From: an uncultured Parasphingopyxis sp.
Lineage (GTDB): Bacteria; Pseudomonadota; Alphaproteobacteria; Sphingomonadales; Sphingomonadaceae
Direction of reading: 5' to 3'
Assembly: GCF_937129435.1 (NCBI RefSeq)
Contig: NZ_CAKZNF010000027.1
Coordinates: 1 to 48,672 of the forward strand
DNA length: 48,672 nt
Below, piece after piece: positions 8,669 through 16,894 of this stretch. Under the pieces are notes generated by a model. That model worked only from the letters and a program-made list of their open reading frames with translations, searched no databases and was not told the DNA's origin. Positions within the stretch are counted from its first letter, which is position 1. Each line of letters begins with the position of its first letter. Both the position numbers and the translations under genes were made by a program.

Positions 8669-9028
8669 CTACTCCTCTTGGTTGAGGCTCTGCAGCGCCA
8701 GGAGGAGCGTTTTGGCGTCCGCAAGCGAGAGGCTGATCCCGTGTCCCGTGGCGCGAATTCCATCCACCCACTCACGGATGTCGAGACGCTTGCGACCGTG
8801 AAACTCGCGCATTCCGACGATCACGAAAATGTTCTTGCGGCCCGGCTTCTTCCATACCGCCAGGATCTGTTCGTGATCGCGTTCGCCATCAGGATCGGGC
8901 GGCAGGCCGAATGGACTGGCCTTCCGCTCGTGCTTTGGGGTATGAGGGATGGTCGCGTTAGCAAAACCGACACCTTCAGCCCCGGTCGCGGTTGCAGCCG
9001 CGCCGGGGCCTTTTACCTTACGTTTCAT
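8669..9028 (-). CDS. PC4/p15-like single-stranded DNA-binding protein
   Basis: A 119-aa protein. Residues 1-60 are low-complexity (Ala, Thr, Pro, charged). Residues 65-115 match the PC4/p15 coactivator fold: a strand pair IFVIVGMREFHGRKRLDIR, a WVDG turn, then GHGISLSLADAKTLLLALQS, a strand and helix. PC4-like domains bind single-stranded DNA as dimers. Its start codon overlaps the stop of the AlpA-like gene (TAATG), so translation is coupled. Sitting between an excisionase-like and an HUH Rep-like gene, a role in handling single-stranded element DNA is a reasonable inference. Confidence 0.6.
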   Translation of the reverse strand: MKRKVKGPGAAATATGAEGVGFANATIPHTPKHERKASPFGLPPDPDGERDHEQILAVWKKPGRKNIFVIVGMREFHGRKRLDIREWVDGIRATGHGISLSLADAKTLLLALQSLNQEE

Positions 9029-9204
9029 TACGCTGCCGCCTGTAGCCGTTCGACGAACCGCTCGATGCTCGCCACCGTCACCAGCCGGCGGCGGCCGACC
9101 GTAACTGTATCAAGATCGCCGTCGTTAATCACGGCGTACAACTTGCTGCGCCCGACCCCGAGCACCTTGGCGGTGTCTGCAATGGACAAAAGTTTGGGTT
9201 CCAT
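9028..9204 (-). CDS. AlpA-like helix-turn-helix excisionase/regulator
   Basis: A 58-aa MerR/AlpA-type winged HTH: LLSIADTAKVLGVGRSKLYA forms the helix-turn-helix and DTVTVGRRRLVTVASIERFV the wing and following helix. Such proteins in P4-like elements activate the integrase or act as excisionase. An SD-like GGAG lies 8 nt before the ATG at 9204. The stop overlaps the start of the PC4-like gene. The ORF is short and easy to miss, but the family pattern is clear. Confidence 0.75.
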   Translation of the reverse strand: MEPKLLSIADTAKVLGVGRSKLYAVINDGDLDTVTVGRRRLVTVASIERFVERLQAAA

Positions 9205-9299
9205 GGTGATTCTCCGTTGTTCACACGCCGCTATTGGCGGCGTCGAAAACGGATAGGAGGCGCGAGCTGGCCCTCGAAGGGTAGGGAATTTTTTAAGTT

Positions 9300-9980
9300 T
9301 TACCCTTTCGAGCGATAGGGAGCGATTTGGTGAATCTCGTCATCCGTGAAATCGCACAATCCCTTTAATTCAAGCTCGCTGCATTGGTCGCTAGAAAGCG
9401 CCGCAAATAACGATCCGTTGTCACGAGCTATCCTGCGCCCGAGGCTGTAAGCCGTATTCGCCACATCTGATTTAAGATTGGTCCAGCCTGACCCGGTTCG
9501 CAGCGATGGAAATTCGATCTCTTCCGATTCGATTTGATTGAGAATGCGCTCTTTATCATCGTTAGCGCGAAGCCGGGTCAATATGTACGACGACACCGCC
9601 GCGGCTCTGAGGATCAGCCTCTCTTCATTCATTTCACGGCGTCTTTTCGCTCGAAGTTCGCTCCACCGACGTCTCCGAAACTCCAACTTCCATTTTGACG
9701 ACATCAGTCGGTCGGTGGTCAAATTCTCAAGTAAGTGTATTTGCTCTCGCGTGAACACGGATCGAAGCGCGCGATACGCCGCAAACAGCTTTGCGCGATT
9801 GGACCGGTCTTCTGACCACGCTCCGCAAATATCGACAATTTTGACGAGCACAAGCACATCCGGCAGGGCATTCAATGCCTTTCTCTGCCTGAGTGTCAGC
9901 TTGGGATGCAGCGACGAATGGAAGCGAACTCCTCCCTGATGTTTCACAGGATCGAACGTTTCGTCATCGCTGGCCGACAT
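9300..9980 (-). CDS. Unknown 226-aa protein downstream of integrase
   Basis: Not recognised. It has no signal peptide or membrane segment. Residues of about 95-125 form a strongly basic, probably helical or coiled segment (LEFRRRRWSELRAKRRREMN), flanked by acidic helical regions. Its start overlaps the end of the integrase gene by 17 bp on the same strand, so the two are probably co-transcribed. GC content is visibly lower than in the housekeeping genes. It may be an accessory or anti-phage cargo gene of the element; nothing in the sequence proves this. Confidence 0.6.
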   Translation of the reverse strand: MSASDDETFDPVKHQGGVRFHSSLHPKLTLRQRKALNALPDVLVLVKIVDICGAWSEDRSNRAKLFAAYRALRSVFTREQIHLLENLTTDRLMSSKWKLEFRRRRWSELRAKRRREMNEERLILRAAAVSSYILTRLRANDDKERILNQIESEEIEFPSLRTGSGWTNLKSDVANTAYSLGRRIARDNGSLFAALSSDQCSELELKGLCDFTDDEIHQIAPYRSKG

Positions 9981-11112
9981 AGTATCCCCAATCGTTCATG
10001 AGCCCACGTCGCCGCTCCAGAAAGTCGGTACGCCGATAGGCGGCCTCGACCGCGTTGGGCACGGTGTGCGCCAGCGCTGCCTCCGCAACCTCTCCCGGCT
10101 GGTCGGAACACTCAGCGGCCCAGTCGCGAAACGAAGAGCGGAACCCATGGACCGTGTATGGTTCGCCTTGGTCGCGCAGGATTTTGAGCAAGGTCATGTC
10201 GGAAAGCGCCTTGCCGCGTTTCTGCCCTGGAAACACCAGCTGCGTATCGGCAATGCGCAGTGCGGCAGCGCGCTTGAACAGGTCGAGCGCTTGCGCGGAT
10301 AAGGGAATGGCGTGCGACCGCCCGGCCTTCATCCGGCCGGCGGGGATCGTCCAGAGCCTCGCATCGAGATCAATCTCGTCCCAGCATGCGCCCCGGATTT
10401 CGCCGGAACGGCAGGCCGTAAGAATCAATGCCTCAAGCGCTAACGCGCCAAAGCTCTCTATTTCGCGCAATTTGGTAACGAACCGCGGTACATCGGCATA
10501 AGGCATCGCCTTGAACCGGCCGGTCTTCTTCGGTTGCGAAGGGAGCCCCTTCGCGACCGCACGCATAGGTGCCTCGCTCGCGCGCCAACCACGCGCATGG
10601 GCGAAGTCGAGTACCGCGCCGATGCGCTGCTTGACCCTGCGCGCGGTCTCGGGCTTTTGCAGCCAGATCGGAGAGAGCACATCGACGATCATCGGACCAT
10701 CGATCACATCGAGCGTCATGTCGCCGATGCGCGGAAAGGCGTAGGATCTAAGCGTGTTGATCCACTGGTCGCGATGTTTGCCGTTCTTCCAGGTCTTGTA
10801 ATGGGCGCTATGATAATCGACTGCAGCCATTCGAAACGTCTTATTGCGCGATGCCTCCTTGCGCCGCTCAGCCAGCGGATCGAGGCCTTTGCGCACCATC
10901 CGACAAAGCCGGCGGGCTTCGTCGCGCGCTTCCGAAAGCGTGACGTCGCGTTCCGAGCCGAGACCGAAATCACGCCTTCGGCCGTGATGCTGGACTCGCA
11001 GCACCCAGCTTTTAGAACCCGATTTGGTGACATTGAGCATCAATCCCGCGCCATCGACGTACCGGCCGGGTGCTTTGATCGACTTGATCCGTGTGACAGT
11101 CAGCTTTGTCAC
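9964..11112 (-). CDS. P4-type tyrosine integrase
   Basis: A 382-aa site-specific recombinase. Residues 1-85 are the arm-binding DUF4102-type domain (GAGLMLNVTKSGSKSWVLR), residues 90-190 the SAM-like core-binding domain, and residues 200-375 the catalytic domain. Catalytic residues are visible in order: R235 (TACRSGEIR), K262, H322 and R325 (VHGFRSSFRDW), H349 and Y359. All are present, so it is likely active. Its start lies 144 bp from the 3' end of tRNA-Ser(GCT), the probable attachment site. It is the first gene of the leftward element operon. Confidence 0.92.
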   Translation of the reverse strand: MTKLTVTRIKSIKAPGRYVDGAGLMLNVTKSGSKSWVLRVQHHGRRRDFGLGSERDVTLSEARDEARRLCRMVRKGLDPLAERRKEASRNKTFRMAAVDYHSAHYKTWKNGKHRDQWINTLRSYAFPRIGDMTLDVIDGPMIVDVLSPIWLQKPETARRVKQRIGAVLDFAHARGWRASEAPMRAVAKGLPSQPKKTGRFKAMPYADVPRFVTKLREIESFGALALEALILTACRSGEIRGACWDEIDLDARLWTIPAGRMKAGRSHAIPLSAQALDLFKRAAALRIADTQLVFPGQKRGKALSDMTLLKILRDQGEPYTVHGFRSSFRDWAAECSDQPGEVAEAALAHTVPNAVEAAYRRTDFLERRRGLMNDWGYYVGQR

Positions 11113-11256
11113 GCCAACCTCATTCCAACATTCATACCCACACCATGGGTCGGCTGATGGTAATCGTCAATGCATGGCAACAGCTGCCAGTGGATTAATT
11201 ATTCCAGCATTTCAGTGGAAAAGGCGGATATCGACGGATACAGGTGAGCGCTGGGC
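11113..11256. other. Integrase leader and putative attachment-site flank
   Basis: The 144 bp between the integrase start and the tRNA 3' end. It should hold the integrase promoter, arm-type binding sites and the attR core. An AT-rich segment, GGATTAATTATTCC (11194-11207), is an imperfect palindrome and could be a promoter or AlpA/Int binding site. No ORF is present. Confidence 0.4.
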
Positions 11257-11349
11257 TGGCGGACACGGAGGGATTCGAACCCTCGATACGAGTAATCCCC
11301 GTATGCCGGTTTAGCAAACCGGTGGTTTCAGCCACTCACCCACGTGTCC
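11257..11349 (-). tRNA. tRNA-Ser (GCT anticodon)
   Basis: The minus strand reads GGACACG at the 5' acceptor strand and CGTGTCC plus an encoded GCCA at the 3' end. The anticodon stem CCGGT/ACCGG encloses loop TTGCTAA with anticodon GCT (codons AGC/AGT). A long variable arm follows, as expected for a type II tRNA, and the T arm contains GGGTTCGAATCCC. The gene is 93 nt including the encoded CCA. Its 3' end faces the integrase, so it is the likely insertion target and remains intact. Confidence 0.95.
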
Positions 11350-11368
11350 TGGCCGAGCCGAGCAAGCG

Positions 11369-11397
11369 CCTATAGCGATGCCCGGTTAAGCGATCAA
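11369..11397 (-). promoter_or_regulatory. Probable sigma-70 promoter of tRNA-Ser
   Basis: On the minus strand TTGATC (11397-11392) and TATAGG (11374-11369) are separated by exactly 17 bp, about 20 nt upstream of the mature tRNA 5' end. Spacing and position suit a housekeeping promoter; both hexamers are close to consensus. Confidence 0.55.
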
Positions 11398-11556
11398 TAT
11401 CGCTTGGCAATTCGCCGTCGATCGGCGGCGAAAAGCGCGAAAATCCCCAGCGCGACTCGTTTCGGCGCGCAATCGACTCGGCTCGTCCCGCGCGCGATTG
11501 CGCCGGATTCGGCCAAGGCGTTTAGAATGAGCCGCTTCATTCGGGGGAGACGGCTC

Positions 11557-12453
11557 ATGGCCAGATCACGCTTATTCGCATTCATCGCCGCGCTGGGCGC
11601 GCTTTCGCTCGGGTCCGCTCCTGCGCTTTCGCAGATCGACAGTGTCGATCCGGACATGGCGATGCAGTCGCCGGCCGCCAGCGACGTTAGCGACGCCGAT
11701 TATGGCGGCTATGGCAGCGAAACCGATACGGGCGATTCCGGCGGCGATTATGGCTGGGACGCGGGCGCCGCGACCGAGGCCGATACGACGGTCGCCGCCG
11801 ACCCAGCCTATATCCCGCCGGACACCCCGGGCAACGAGACCGGTGCCGATTACGGCACGAGCGAGACCTACGATTATGGCAATTACGGCAGCGATGACCC
11901 CTATCAGGGATCGGCCGGCACCAATGTCGCGACGACCGCGACCAACCCTGCCGCTCCCGCCGGCAGCGAGACCACTTATCAGCGCGACGATCTGATCGCG
12001 GCCGCAGGCGGCCTGTTCGGCGACGGCGCCGAAGGGCTGGCACGGATGATCGAGAACATCCTCGAAGAGCAGGGCGAGCCGAATGGCTATATCATCGGCC
12101 GCGAGGCGGGCGGCGCCTTCATCTTCGGGCTGCGCTACGGATCGGGCACGCTGTTCCACCGCGTCGAGGGCGAACAGCCCGTCTACTGGACCGGCCCGTC
12201 GATCGGTTTCGATGTCGGCGCGAACGGCGCGTCGACCTTCGTGCTCGTCTACAATCTCTACGACACGAACGAGCTGTTCCAGCGCTTTCCCGCGGTCGAG
12301 GGCGATGCCTATTTCATCGGCGGGGTCACGGCGAGCTATCTGCGCTCGGGCGACAAGGTGCTGATCCCGATCCGCGTCGGTGCGGGCCTGCGGCTGGGCG
12401 CCAATATCGGCTATATGAATTTCAGCCGGAACAGACGCTGGTTGCCGTTCTAG
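11557..12453 (+). CDS. DUF1134 (EipA-like) periplasmic envelope protein
   Basis: A 298-aa exported protein. Residues 1-23 form a signal peptide (LFAFIAALGALSLGSAPALS). Residues 25-140 are a low-complexity linker rich in Gly, Tyr, Asp and Thr. Residues of about 145-298 are the DUF1134 domain (GYIIGREAGGAFIFGLRYGS, GAGLRLGANIGYMNF). Family members such as Brucella EipA are periplasmic and needed for envelope integrity, so that role is inferred here. The start at 11557 has GGGGGAG upstream; a longer frame from 11344 crosses the tRNA. It is followed by a hairpin overlapping the stop codon. Confidence 0.85.
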   Translation: MARSRLFAFIAALGALSLGSAPALSQIDSVDPDMAMQSPAASDVSDADYGGYGSETDTGDSGGDYGWDAGAATEADTTVAADPAYIPPDTPGNETGADYGTSETYDYGNYGSDDPYQGSAGTNVATTATNPAAPAGSETTYQRDDLIAAAGGLFGDGAEGLARMIENILEEQGEPNGYIIGREAGGAFIFGLRYGSGTLFHRVEGEQPVYWTGPSIGFDVGANGASTFVLVYNLYDTNELFQRFPAVEGDAYFIGGVTASYLRSGDKVLIPIRVGAGLRLGANIGYMNFSRNRRWLPF

Positions 12454-12490
12454 ATTGTCGGAACCTCGCTAGTGCGAGGTCGCCGCAATC
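12453..12490 (+). terminator. Nested hairpin at the end of the DUF1134 gene
   Basis: An inner hairpin of 7 bp with a TAGT tetraloop (ACCTCGC 12463-12469, GCGAGGT 12474-12480) is enclosed by an outer stem GATTG (12453-12457) with CAATC (12486-12490) and a CGG/CCG extension. It begins at the last base of the stop codon. There is no T-run, so intrinsic termination is uncertain; it may stabilise the 3' end. Confidence 0.45.
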
Positions 12491-12499
12491 GATTTGACT

Positions 12500-12634
12500 T
12501 GTCAGACCTTGGCTATCGCCAAGGCGCCGCACCAGCCCGCACCCCCGCCCGGCCTCCCACATTAGTATCCTGAATGGGAGGCCGGGTGGGGGTGCGGGCT
12601 GGTGCGGCGCTCGACCAATAGGTCGAGTCTGACA
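12500..12634. repeat. Four-way-junction palindrome (cloverleaf-like element)
   Basis: The sequence can fold with no unpaired base at the junction. The closing stem is TGTCAGA (12500-12506) with TCTGACA (12628-12634). Left arm: a 7-bp hairpin with TATC loop (12507-12524). Central arm: a 35-bp stem (12525-12559 with 12575-12609), all Watson-Crick except one G-T at 12547/12587, with a 15-nt loop. Right arm: a 7-bp hairpin with AATA loop (12610-12627). It lies between the DUF1134 gene and rarD and has no T-run. It could be a MITE/REP-like element, a structured RNA or a cruciform site. No protein is encoded. Confidence 0.85.
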
Positions 12635-12709
12635 TTCAAAACATCCCCTATCCCTTTCACAACAATTTCCGGGTAGCGCCACCTTCGCCGCGCGCGTAAC
12701 GCCGCGCCC

Positions 12710-13621
12710 ATGGAGCAGCAGGGCAACAGCAGGGCGGGCTATGCGTTCGGGGTCGGGGTCTACCTCGTCTGGGGCCTCGTACCGATCTATTTCAAGCTGC
12801 TCGATCATGTCGGTGCGATCGAGATCGTCGCGCACCGGATCATCTGGTCGGTGCCGTTCCTGCTCCTGCTGCTGGCCCTGATCGGCCGGATCGGGCATTT
12901 GCGCGCGGCGATGTTGAACGGGCGACTGATCGGGACGCTGGCCGTGTCGGCGGTGCTGATCGCGATCAACTGGCTCGTCTATATCTACGCCGTCACGACC
13001 GAGCATATCGTTGCCGCGAGCCTGGGCTATTTCCTCAACCCATTCGTCAATATCGCGCTCGGAACGCTGCTGCTGGGTGAGAGGCTTCGGCCGGCAGCGA
13101 AGGTCGCGATCTTCGTGGCGGCGGTGGGGGTTTCCATCCTCGCCGTGTCCGCGCTGGACACGCTCTGGATCAGCCTGACGCTCGCCTGCTCGTTCGGGCT
13201 TTACGGCTATGTCCGCAAGGTGACCGAGGTCGGTGCCATCGAGGGGCTGGCGGTCGAAACGGGTATCCTTGCGCCGCTCTTCGTCATCTACCTGATCTGG
13301 CTTGCGGGAAATGGAGGCCTCGATTTCGCACGGTTCGGCGCGCCGACGGTCGGGCTGTTGCTCGGCGCGGCGCTCGTCACGTCCATCCCGCTGATGCTGT
13401 TCGCCGCCGCGGCGCGCCGGCTGACGCTCACGACATTGGGCTTCATCCAGTATCTCGCGCCGAGCCTCGCCTTCATCATCGGCGTCGTCATCTACGACGA
13501 GCCGCTGAACTGGGGCCAGATCGTCTGTTTCGGCCTGATCTGGACCGCGATCGCGATCTTCGTCGCCGACAATTACCGGGCCGCCAGAAAGAGGCGCGCG
13601 GTCCGGACGGCGCCTGTCTAG
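12710..13621 (+). CDS. rarD: EamA-family transporter RarD
   Basis: A 303-aa inner-membrane protein with about ten hydrophobic segments in the two-fold EamA/DMT pattern, starting with [20 protein letters not shown] near the N terminus. The RarD signature region [18 protein letters not shown] and the segment [20 protein letters not shown] are characteristic. RarD homologues are linked to chloramphenicol sensitivity in E. coli, but their natural substrate is not settled. The start is just after the four-way palindrome; no clear Shine-Dalgarno site is visible. Its stop overlaps the stop of the convergent pyrC by 4 bp (CTAG). Confidence 0.88.
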   Translation: MEQQGNSRAGYAFGVGVYLVWGLVPIYFKLLDHVGAIEIVAHRIIWSVPFLLLLLALIGRIGHLRAAMLNGRLIGTLAVSAVLIAINWLVYIYAVTTEHIVAASLGYFLNPFVNIALGTLLLGERLRPAAKVAIFVAAVGVSILAVSALDTLWISLTLACSFGLYGYVRKVTEVGAIEGLAVETGILAPLFVIYLIWLAGNGGLDFARFGAPTVGLLLGAALVTSIPLMLFAAAARRLTLTTLGFIQYLAPSLAFIIGVVIYDEPLNWGQIVCFGLIWTAIAIFVADNYRAARKRRAVRTAPV

Positions 13622-14652
13622 AGGAGGTGCCAGCGGAGCGTTTCGCCGGCATGGAAGGGCACAAGGCTTTCTTCGCCTGCGGGCAATGTCTCGGGCACAT
13701 CCGTCGCCGCGCGCTCCAGCGTCACCGACCCCTTATTGAGCGGCAGGCCGTAAAATCGCGGGCCGTGTTCGCTGGCGAAGGCTTCGAACCGGTCGAGCGC
13801 GCCTTCCTCCTCGAACACGCCGAGATAGCTTTCGAGCGCAAAGGGGGCGTTGAAGATGCCCGCGCAGCCGCAATCGCTCTCCTTGGCGGATTTGTCGTGC
13901 GGGGCGCTGTCGGTGCCGAGGAAGAATTTGGGCAAGCCGGAAACCGCCGCCTTGCGAACCGCCACCCGGTGATGCTCGCGCTTGGCGACGGGCAGGCAAT
14001 AGGCATGCGGGCGCAGGCCGCCGGCGAAGAGCGCGTTGCGGTTGATCCGGATATGCTGCGGCGTGATTGTCGCGGCGACGGTGTCTGGCGAATCGGCGAC
14101 GAACTGCGCCGCCTCGGTCGTGGTGATATGCTCGAGCACGATCTTCAGCGCGGGAAAATCGCGCACGAGCGGCTCGAGCGTGCGCTCGATGAACACCGCC
14201 TCGCGATCGAAGATGTCGACATCGCCGCTCGTCACCTCGCCATGGATGCACAGCACCATGCCGATGTCCTGCATCCGCTCGAAGACGGCGGTAAGATTGG
14301 CGACATCGGTGACGCCATGGGCCGAGTTGGTCGTCGCATTGGCGGGGTAGAGCTTGGCGGCGGTGAAGACGCCTTCGCCATGGCCGCGCGCGATCTCGTC
14401 CGGGTCGATATCGTCGGTCAGATAGGCGGTCATCAGCGGCGTGAAATCGGCGTCCTCGGGAAGGGCGGCCATGATTCGGTCGCGATAGGCCTTCGCCGCC
14501 TCGACCGTCGTCACCGGCGGCGAAAGGTTGGGCATCACGATGGCGCGCGCGAATTGCCGCGCCGTATAGGGCAGCACGGCTTCGAGCATCGCGCCGTCGC
14601 GCAGGTGTAGGTGCCAGTCGTCGGGGCGGCGGATGGTGAGGGTTTCGGTCAC
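13618..14652 (-). CDS. pyrC: Dihydroorotase (PyrC, class II)
   Basis: A 344-aa enzyme converting N-carbamoyl-aspartate to dihydroorotate in pyrimidine synthesis. Metal ligands are visible: H14-L-H16 ([10 protein letters not shown]), carboxylatable K100 (FTAAKLYPA), the His in CIHGEV, the His in LEHITT and the Asp in LGTDSAPH. The length is typical of the short homodimeric PyrC type. It is transcribed divergently from ygfZ, with 40 bp between the starts, so promoters must overlap. It is tail-to-tail with rarD. Confidence 0.95.
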   Translation of the reverse strand: MTETLTIRRPDDWHLHLRDGAMLEAVLPYTARQFARAIVMPNLSPPVTTVEAAKAYRDRIMAALPEDADFTPLMTAYLTDDIDPDEIARGHGEGVFTAAKLYPANATTNSAHGVTDVANLTAVFERMQDIGMVLCIHGEVTSGDVDIFDREAVFIERTLEPLVRDFPALKIVLEHITTTEAAQFVADSPDTVAATITPQHIRINRNALFAGGLRPHAYCLPVAKREHHRVAVRKAAVSGLPKFFLGTDSAPHDKSAKESDCGCAGIFNAPFALESYLGVFEEEGALDRFEAFASEHGPRFYGLPLNKGSVTLERAATDVPETLPAGEESLVPFHAGETLRWHLL

Positions 14653-14692
14653 GGCGCTTCCCTTTGCACGGGTCGCTTCCTAATTGAAGAGC

Positions 14693-15433
14693 ATGACCGC
14701 AACCACCCTTGCCGACCGCACTGTGATCCGCCTTTCGGGAGAGGATGTCCGCGACTTCCTCCAGGGGCTCGTGACGACCGATATCGCCGGGCTGAGCGAA
14801 GACGCGCCGGTCTGGACGGGCCTTTTGACGGCGCAGGGCAAGGCGCTGTTCGATTTCCTCGTCTGGTCCGATGGCGACGACTTGCTGCTCGATTGCGAAG
14901 CCCAGGCGGCGGGTGATCTGGCGAAGCGGCTGAGCCTCTATCGCTTGCGACGCAAGATCGAGATCGGCGTCGACGACAGTCTTGCCGTGCATTGGGCGAA
15001 GGAAGCGCACGGCAAACCCGTCGACCCGCGCCTCCCGGAACTCGGCCATCGCTGGCTCGCCGCGCCCGAGGGCGGCGATGCGTCGGCCGAATGGCGCGCC
15101 CATCGGCTTTCGCTCGGCGTCCCCGAAGGCATGGCCGAACTCGGCAGCGACAAGACGCTCTGGCTCGAATGCAATGCCGAGGAACTGAACGGCGTCGATT
15201 ACAAGAAGGGCTGCTATGTTGGGCAGGAGAACACCGCCCGCATGCATTATCGCAACAAGGTCAACCGCCGCCTGGTCGTCGTCCCGCTGGGCGAGGCGGA
15301 CGAGAAGCGGCAGCGGATCGCCTATCCCGGTCTCGGCCTGTCGGTCGAACATCGCCGTGTCGAGGACATGGCGGGGCTCGAGCTTCCGGACTGGCAGGCG
15401 CGGGCGATCGCTGCATCAGAAAATAATAATTGA
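14693..15433 (+). CDS. ygfZ: YgfZ/GcvT folate-binding protein
   Basis: A 246-aa protein of the YgfZ/CAF17 family, which helps assemble or repair certain [4Fe-4S] enzymes using folate. The family signature KGCYVGQE is complete, with the conserved cysteine at C174. The N-terminal segment VIRLSGEDVRDFLQGLVTTD matches the folate-binding GcvT-like domain. I chose ATG at 14693 over TTG at 14684; GAAGA lies just before it. It is divergent from pyrC. The two genes share no pathway, so their pairing is not obviously functional. Confidence 0.9.
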   Translation: MTATTLADRTVIRLSGEDVRDFLQGLVTTDIAGLSEDAPVWTGLLTAQGKALFDFLVWSDGDDLLLDCEAQAAGDLAKRLSLYRLRRKIEIGVDDSLAVHWAKEAHGKPVDPRLPELGHRWLAAPEGGDASAEWRAHRLSLGVPEGMAELGSDKTLWLECNAEELNGVDYKKGCYVGQENTARMHYRNKVNRRLVVVPLGEADEKRQRIAYPGLGLSVEHRRVEDMAGLELPDWQARAIAASENNN

Positions 15434-15504
15434 TATTCTTTATCTCTTATCATAAAACTGTCTCATAACGGTGATACACGAATTGCCGAACAGGAGGCAG
15501 AACC

Positions 15505-16137
15505 ATGGCCCGACCGCAAACCGATCATGACGAGATGCGCGAACAGCTGCTCGATTGCGCCGAGCAGATCATCCGCGAACGCGGCCCCGTCGCGCCGACC
15601 GTGACGGAGATCGCGGCGAAGTGCGGCATGTCGCAATCTAACGTCTACCGCTTCTTCCCGAACAAGGATGCGCTGTTCGAAGCGTCGGTCGAGCGCTGGT
15701 TCGCGCCGTTCAACGACATCATGGACGAGGTCGTCGAGAGCGATCTTGAGCCGCGTGAAAAGCTCTTCCAGTTCTTCGCCCGCCGCGCCGCGCTCAAGGC
15801 CGCGCGATACGAAGAGGATCCCGACTATTTCCAGTCGTGCATGACGCTGGGCGAGGAATATTCCGACGTGGTCATGGGCTATATCGACCTGGCCGACCAT
15901 TATATGGCGATTATCCTCGGCGAGGCGATCAGCGCCGGCTATTTCGCCGGAATGACGATCGATCAGCTCGTATCCCCGGTGAATCTGATGCTCCAGCCCT
16001 ATTGCGATCCGGAGCTGACGATGCGCTACCCGACCGCGACGGAGAAGAACCTGCGGATCATCGTCGATACGATCTTCGACGGGCTGCGCGGCGATCGCGA
16101 AGTGCAGAAGTCGGAGCCGCTGCGGCTGGCGAGTTAG
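15505..16137 (+). CDS. TetR/AcrR family transcriptional regulator
   Basis: A 210-aa one-component regulator. Residues 10-55 form the TetR DNA-binding domain: QLLDCAEQIIRERGPVAPTV, then TEIAAKCGMSQSNVYRFFPN, where the recognition helix ends with YRFFPNKDALF. The C-terminal ligand domain is helical and unassigned, though SAGYFAGMTIDQLV suits a TetR_C-type pocket. A strong AGGAGG precedes the ATG at 15505. The 70-bp AT-rich upstream region probably contains its own operator. No target is obvious; neighbours are ygfZ and a convergent lipoprotein gene, overlapping by 4 bp. Confidence 0.88.
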   Translation: MARPQTDHDEMREQLLDCAEQIIRERGPVAPTVTEIAAKCGMSQSNVYRFFPNKDALFEASVERWFAPFNDIMDEVVESDLEPREKLFQFFARRAALKAARYEEDPDYFQSCMTLGEEYSDVVMGYIDLADHYMAIILGEAISAGYFAGMTIDQLVSPVNLMLQPYCDPELTMRYPTATEKNLRIIVDTIFDGLRGDREVQKSEPLRLAS

Positions 16138-16688
16138 CTCGCCCGGCCGCGGCAGGTTTCGATCACGCGCGACAGATTGTCGTCGGGCGCGGGCATCAGC
16201 AGCGGCTCTGCCCCCTCGACCAGGATGCCGAACGGTTCGGCAATAAAGGCCAGCGTTTCGACGAACGGATCGTCGAGCGCCATCCGCGCCTCGATCCGGG
16301 GCAATTCGCCTTCCGAAGCGCGCGCCGTGTAGCGGCTTTGCCCGCTTTCGGCGACGACGCGCATTTCGGTGGCATCGTCGGATGGCAGCGCGCCGGCGCG
16401 GGACAGGACCAGCTCGCCGGTCGCGCCATCGCAGGCGAGCGTAAAGACCCCGTCGGTGTTCGGCTGCCCGAAGGTCGCGCGCGGGCCGTAATCCTCCGTC
16501 ACATCGGCGTTGTAGAACCATTGGCCGACATCGGGTTCGCCGGTCAGCAGTTCGATCGCCGGATCATCGGCGCCTTCGACCGGCGAGGCCACGATGTCGG
16601 GCCCATCGGACGGCTGCACTGTATCGTCCGAGCAGCCGGCAAGCAAAAGCGTCGCGGCAAGCGCGGCGGAGAGCGTGGAGCGAATCAT
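16134..16688 (-). CDS. Hypothetical lipoprotein
   Basis: A 184-aa protein with a lipoprotein signal peptide (STLSAALAATLLLAGC), where the lipobox LLAGC gives a Cys anchor at about residue 19. The mature part is acidic, soluble and without known motifs (for example DVGQWFYNADVTEDYGPRAT and TLACDGATGELVLSRAG), so an envelope role of unknown kind is all that can be said. The start at 16688 is placed 6 nt after GGGAG. It is convergent with the TetR gene and divergent from the beta-propeller operon. Confidence 0.65.
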   Translation of the reverse strand: MIRSTLSAALAATLLLAGCSDDTVQPSDGPDIVASPVEGADDPAIELLTGEPDVGQWFYNADVTEDYGPRATFGQPNTDGVFTLACDGATGELVLSRAGALPSDDATEMRVVAESGQSRYTARASEGELPRIEARMALDDPFVETLAFIAEPFGILVEGAEPLLMPAPDDNLSRVIETCRGRAS

Positions 16689-16894
16689 GATCATCTCCCG
16701 TTGGTTTCGGGGGTTCGGGCGCACGCCAATTGAGGCGCCGGGGCATTCATCGCCACTTATGTGGCCAGCCCCGGCCCGAGCGTCAACGGGGGCACGGTCA
16801 TCCGCCGTTCACAACCGAAAAGCGATGACGTCGGCCGGGCGCGTTGACAGTCGATGCTATGCAATGGCGTGACATCGGGCTGGAGGGAGTGATC

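Larger units (their letters stand above)
7255..11256. mobile_element. Candidate integrative element at tRNA-Ser(GCT)
   Basis: Five co-oriented minus-strand genes lie between tRNA-Ser and 7551: integrase, an unknown protein, AlpA-like regulator, PC4-like ssDNA-binding protein and an HUH Rep-like protein, with one small plus-strand gene at the far end. A P4-type integrase whose promoter end faces the 3' end of a tRNA is the classic layout of an integrated element. The right boundary is the tRNA 3' end at 11257. The left boundary is not resolved: a direct repeat of the tRNA end was searched for by eye to position 1 and not found. It may lie outside the window or be degraded. Confidence 0.6.

Noticed and set aside
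13733..15352. 539-codon minus-strand open frame
   Set aside because: Overlaps pyrC and ygfZ in another frame; Arg-rich with no conserved motif.
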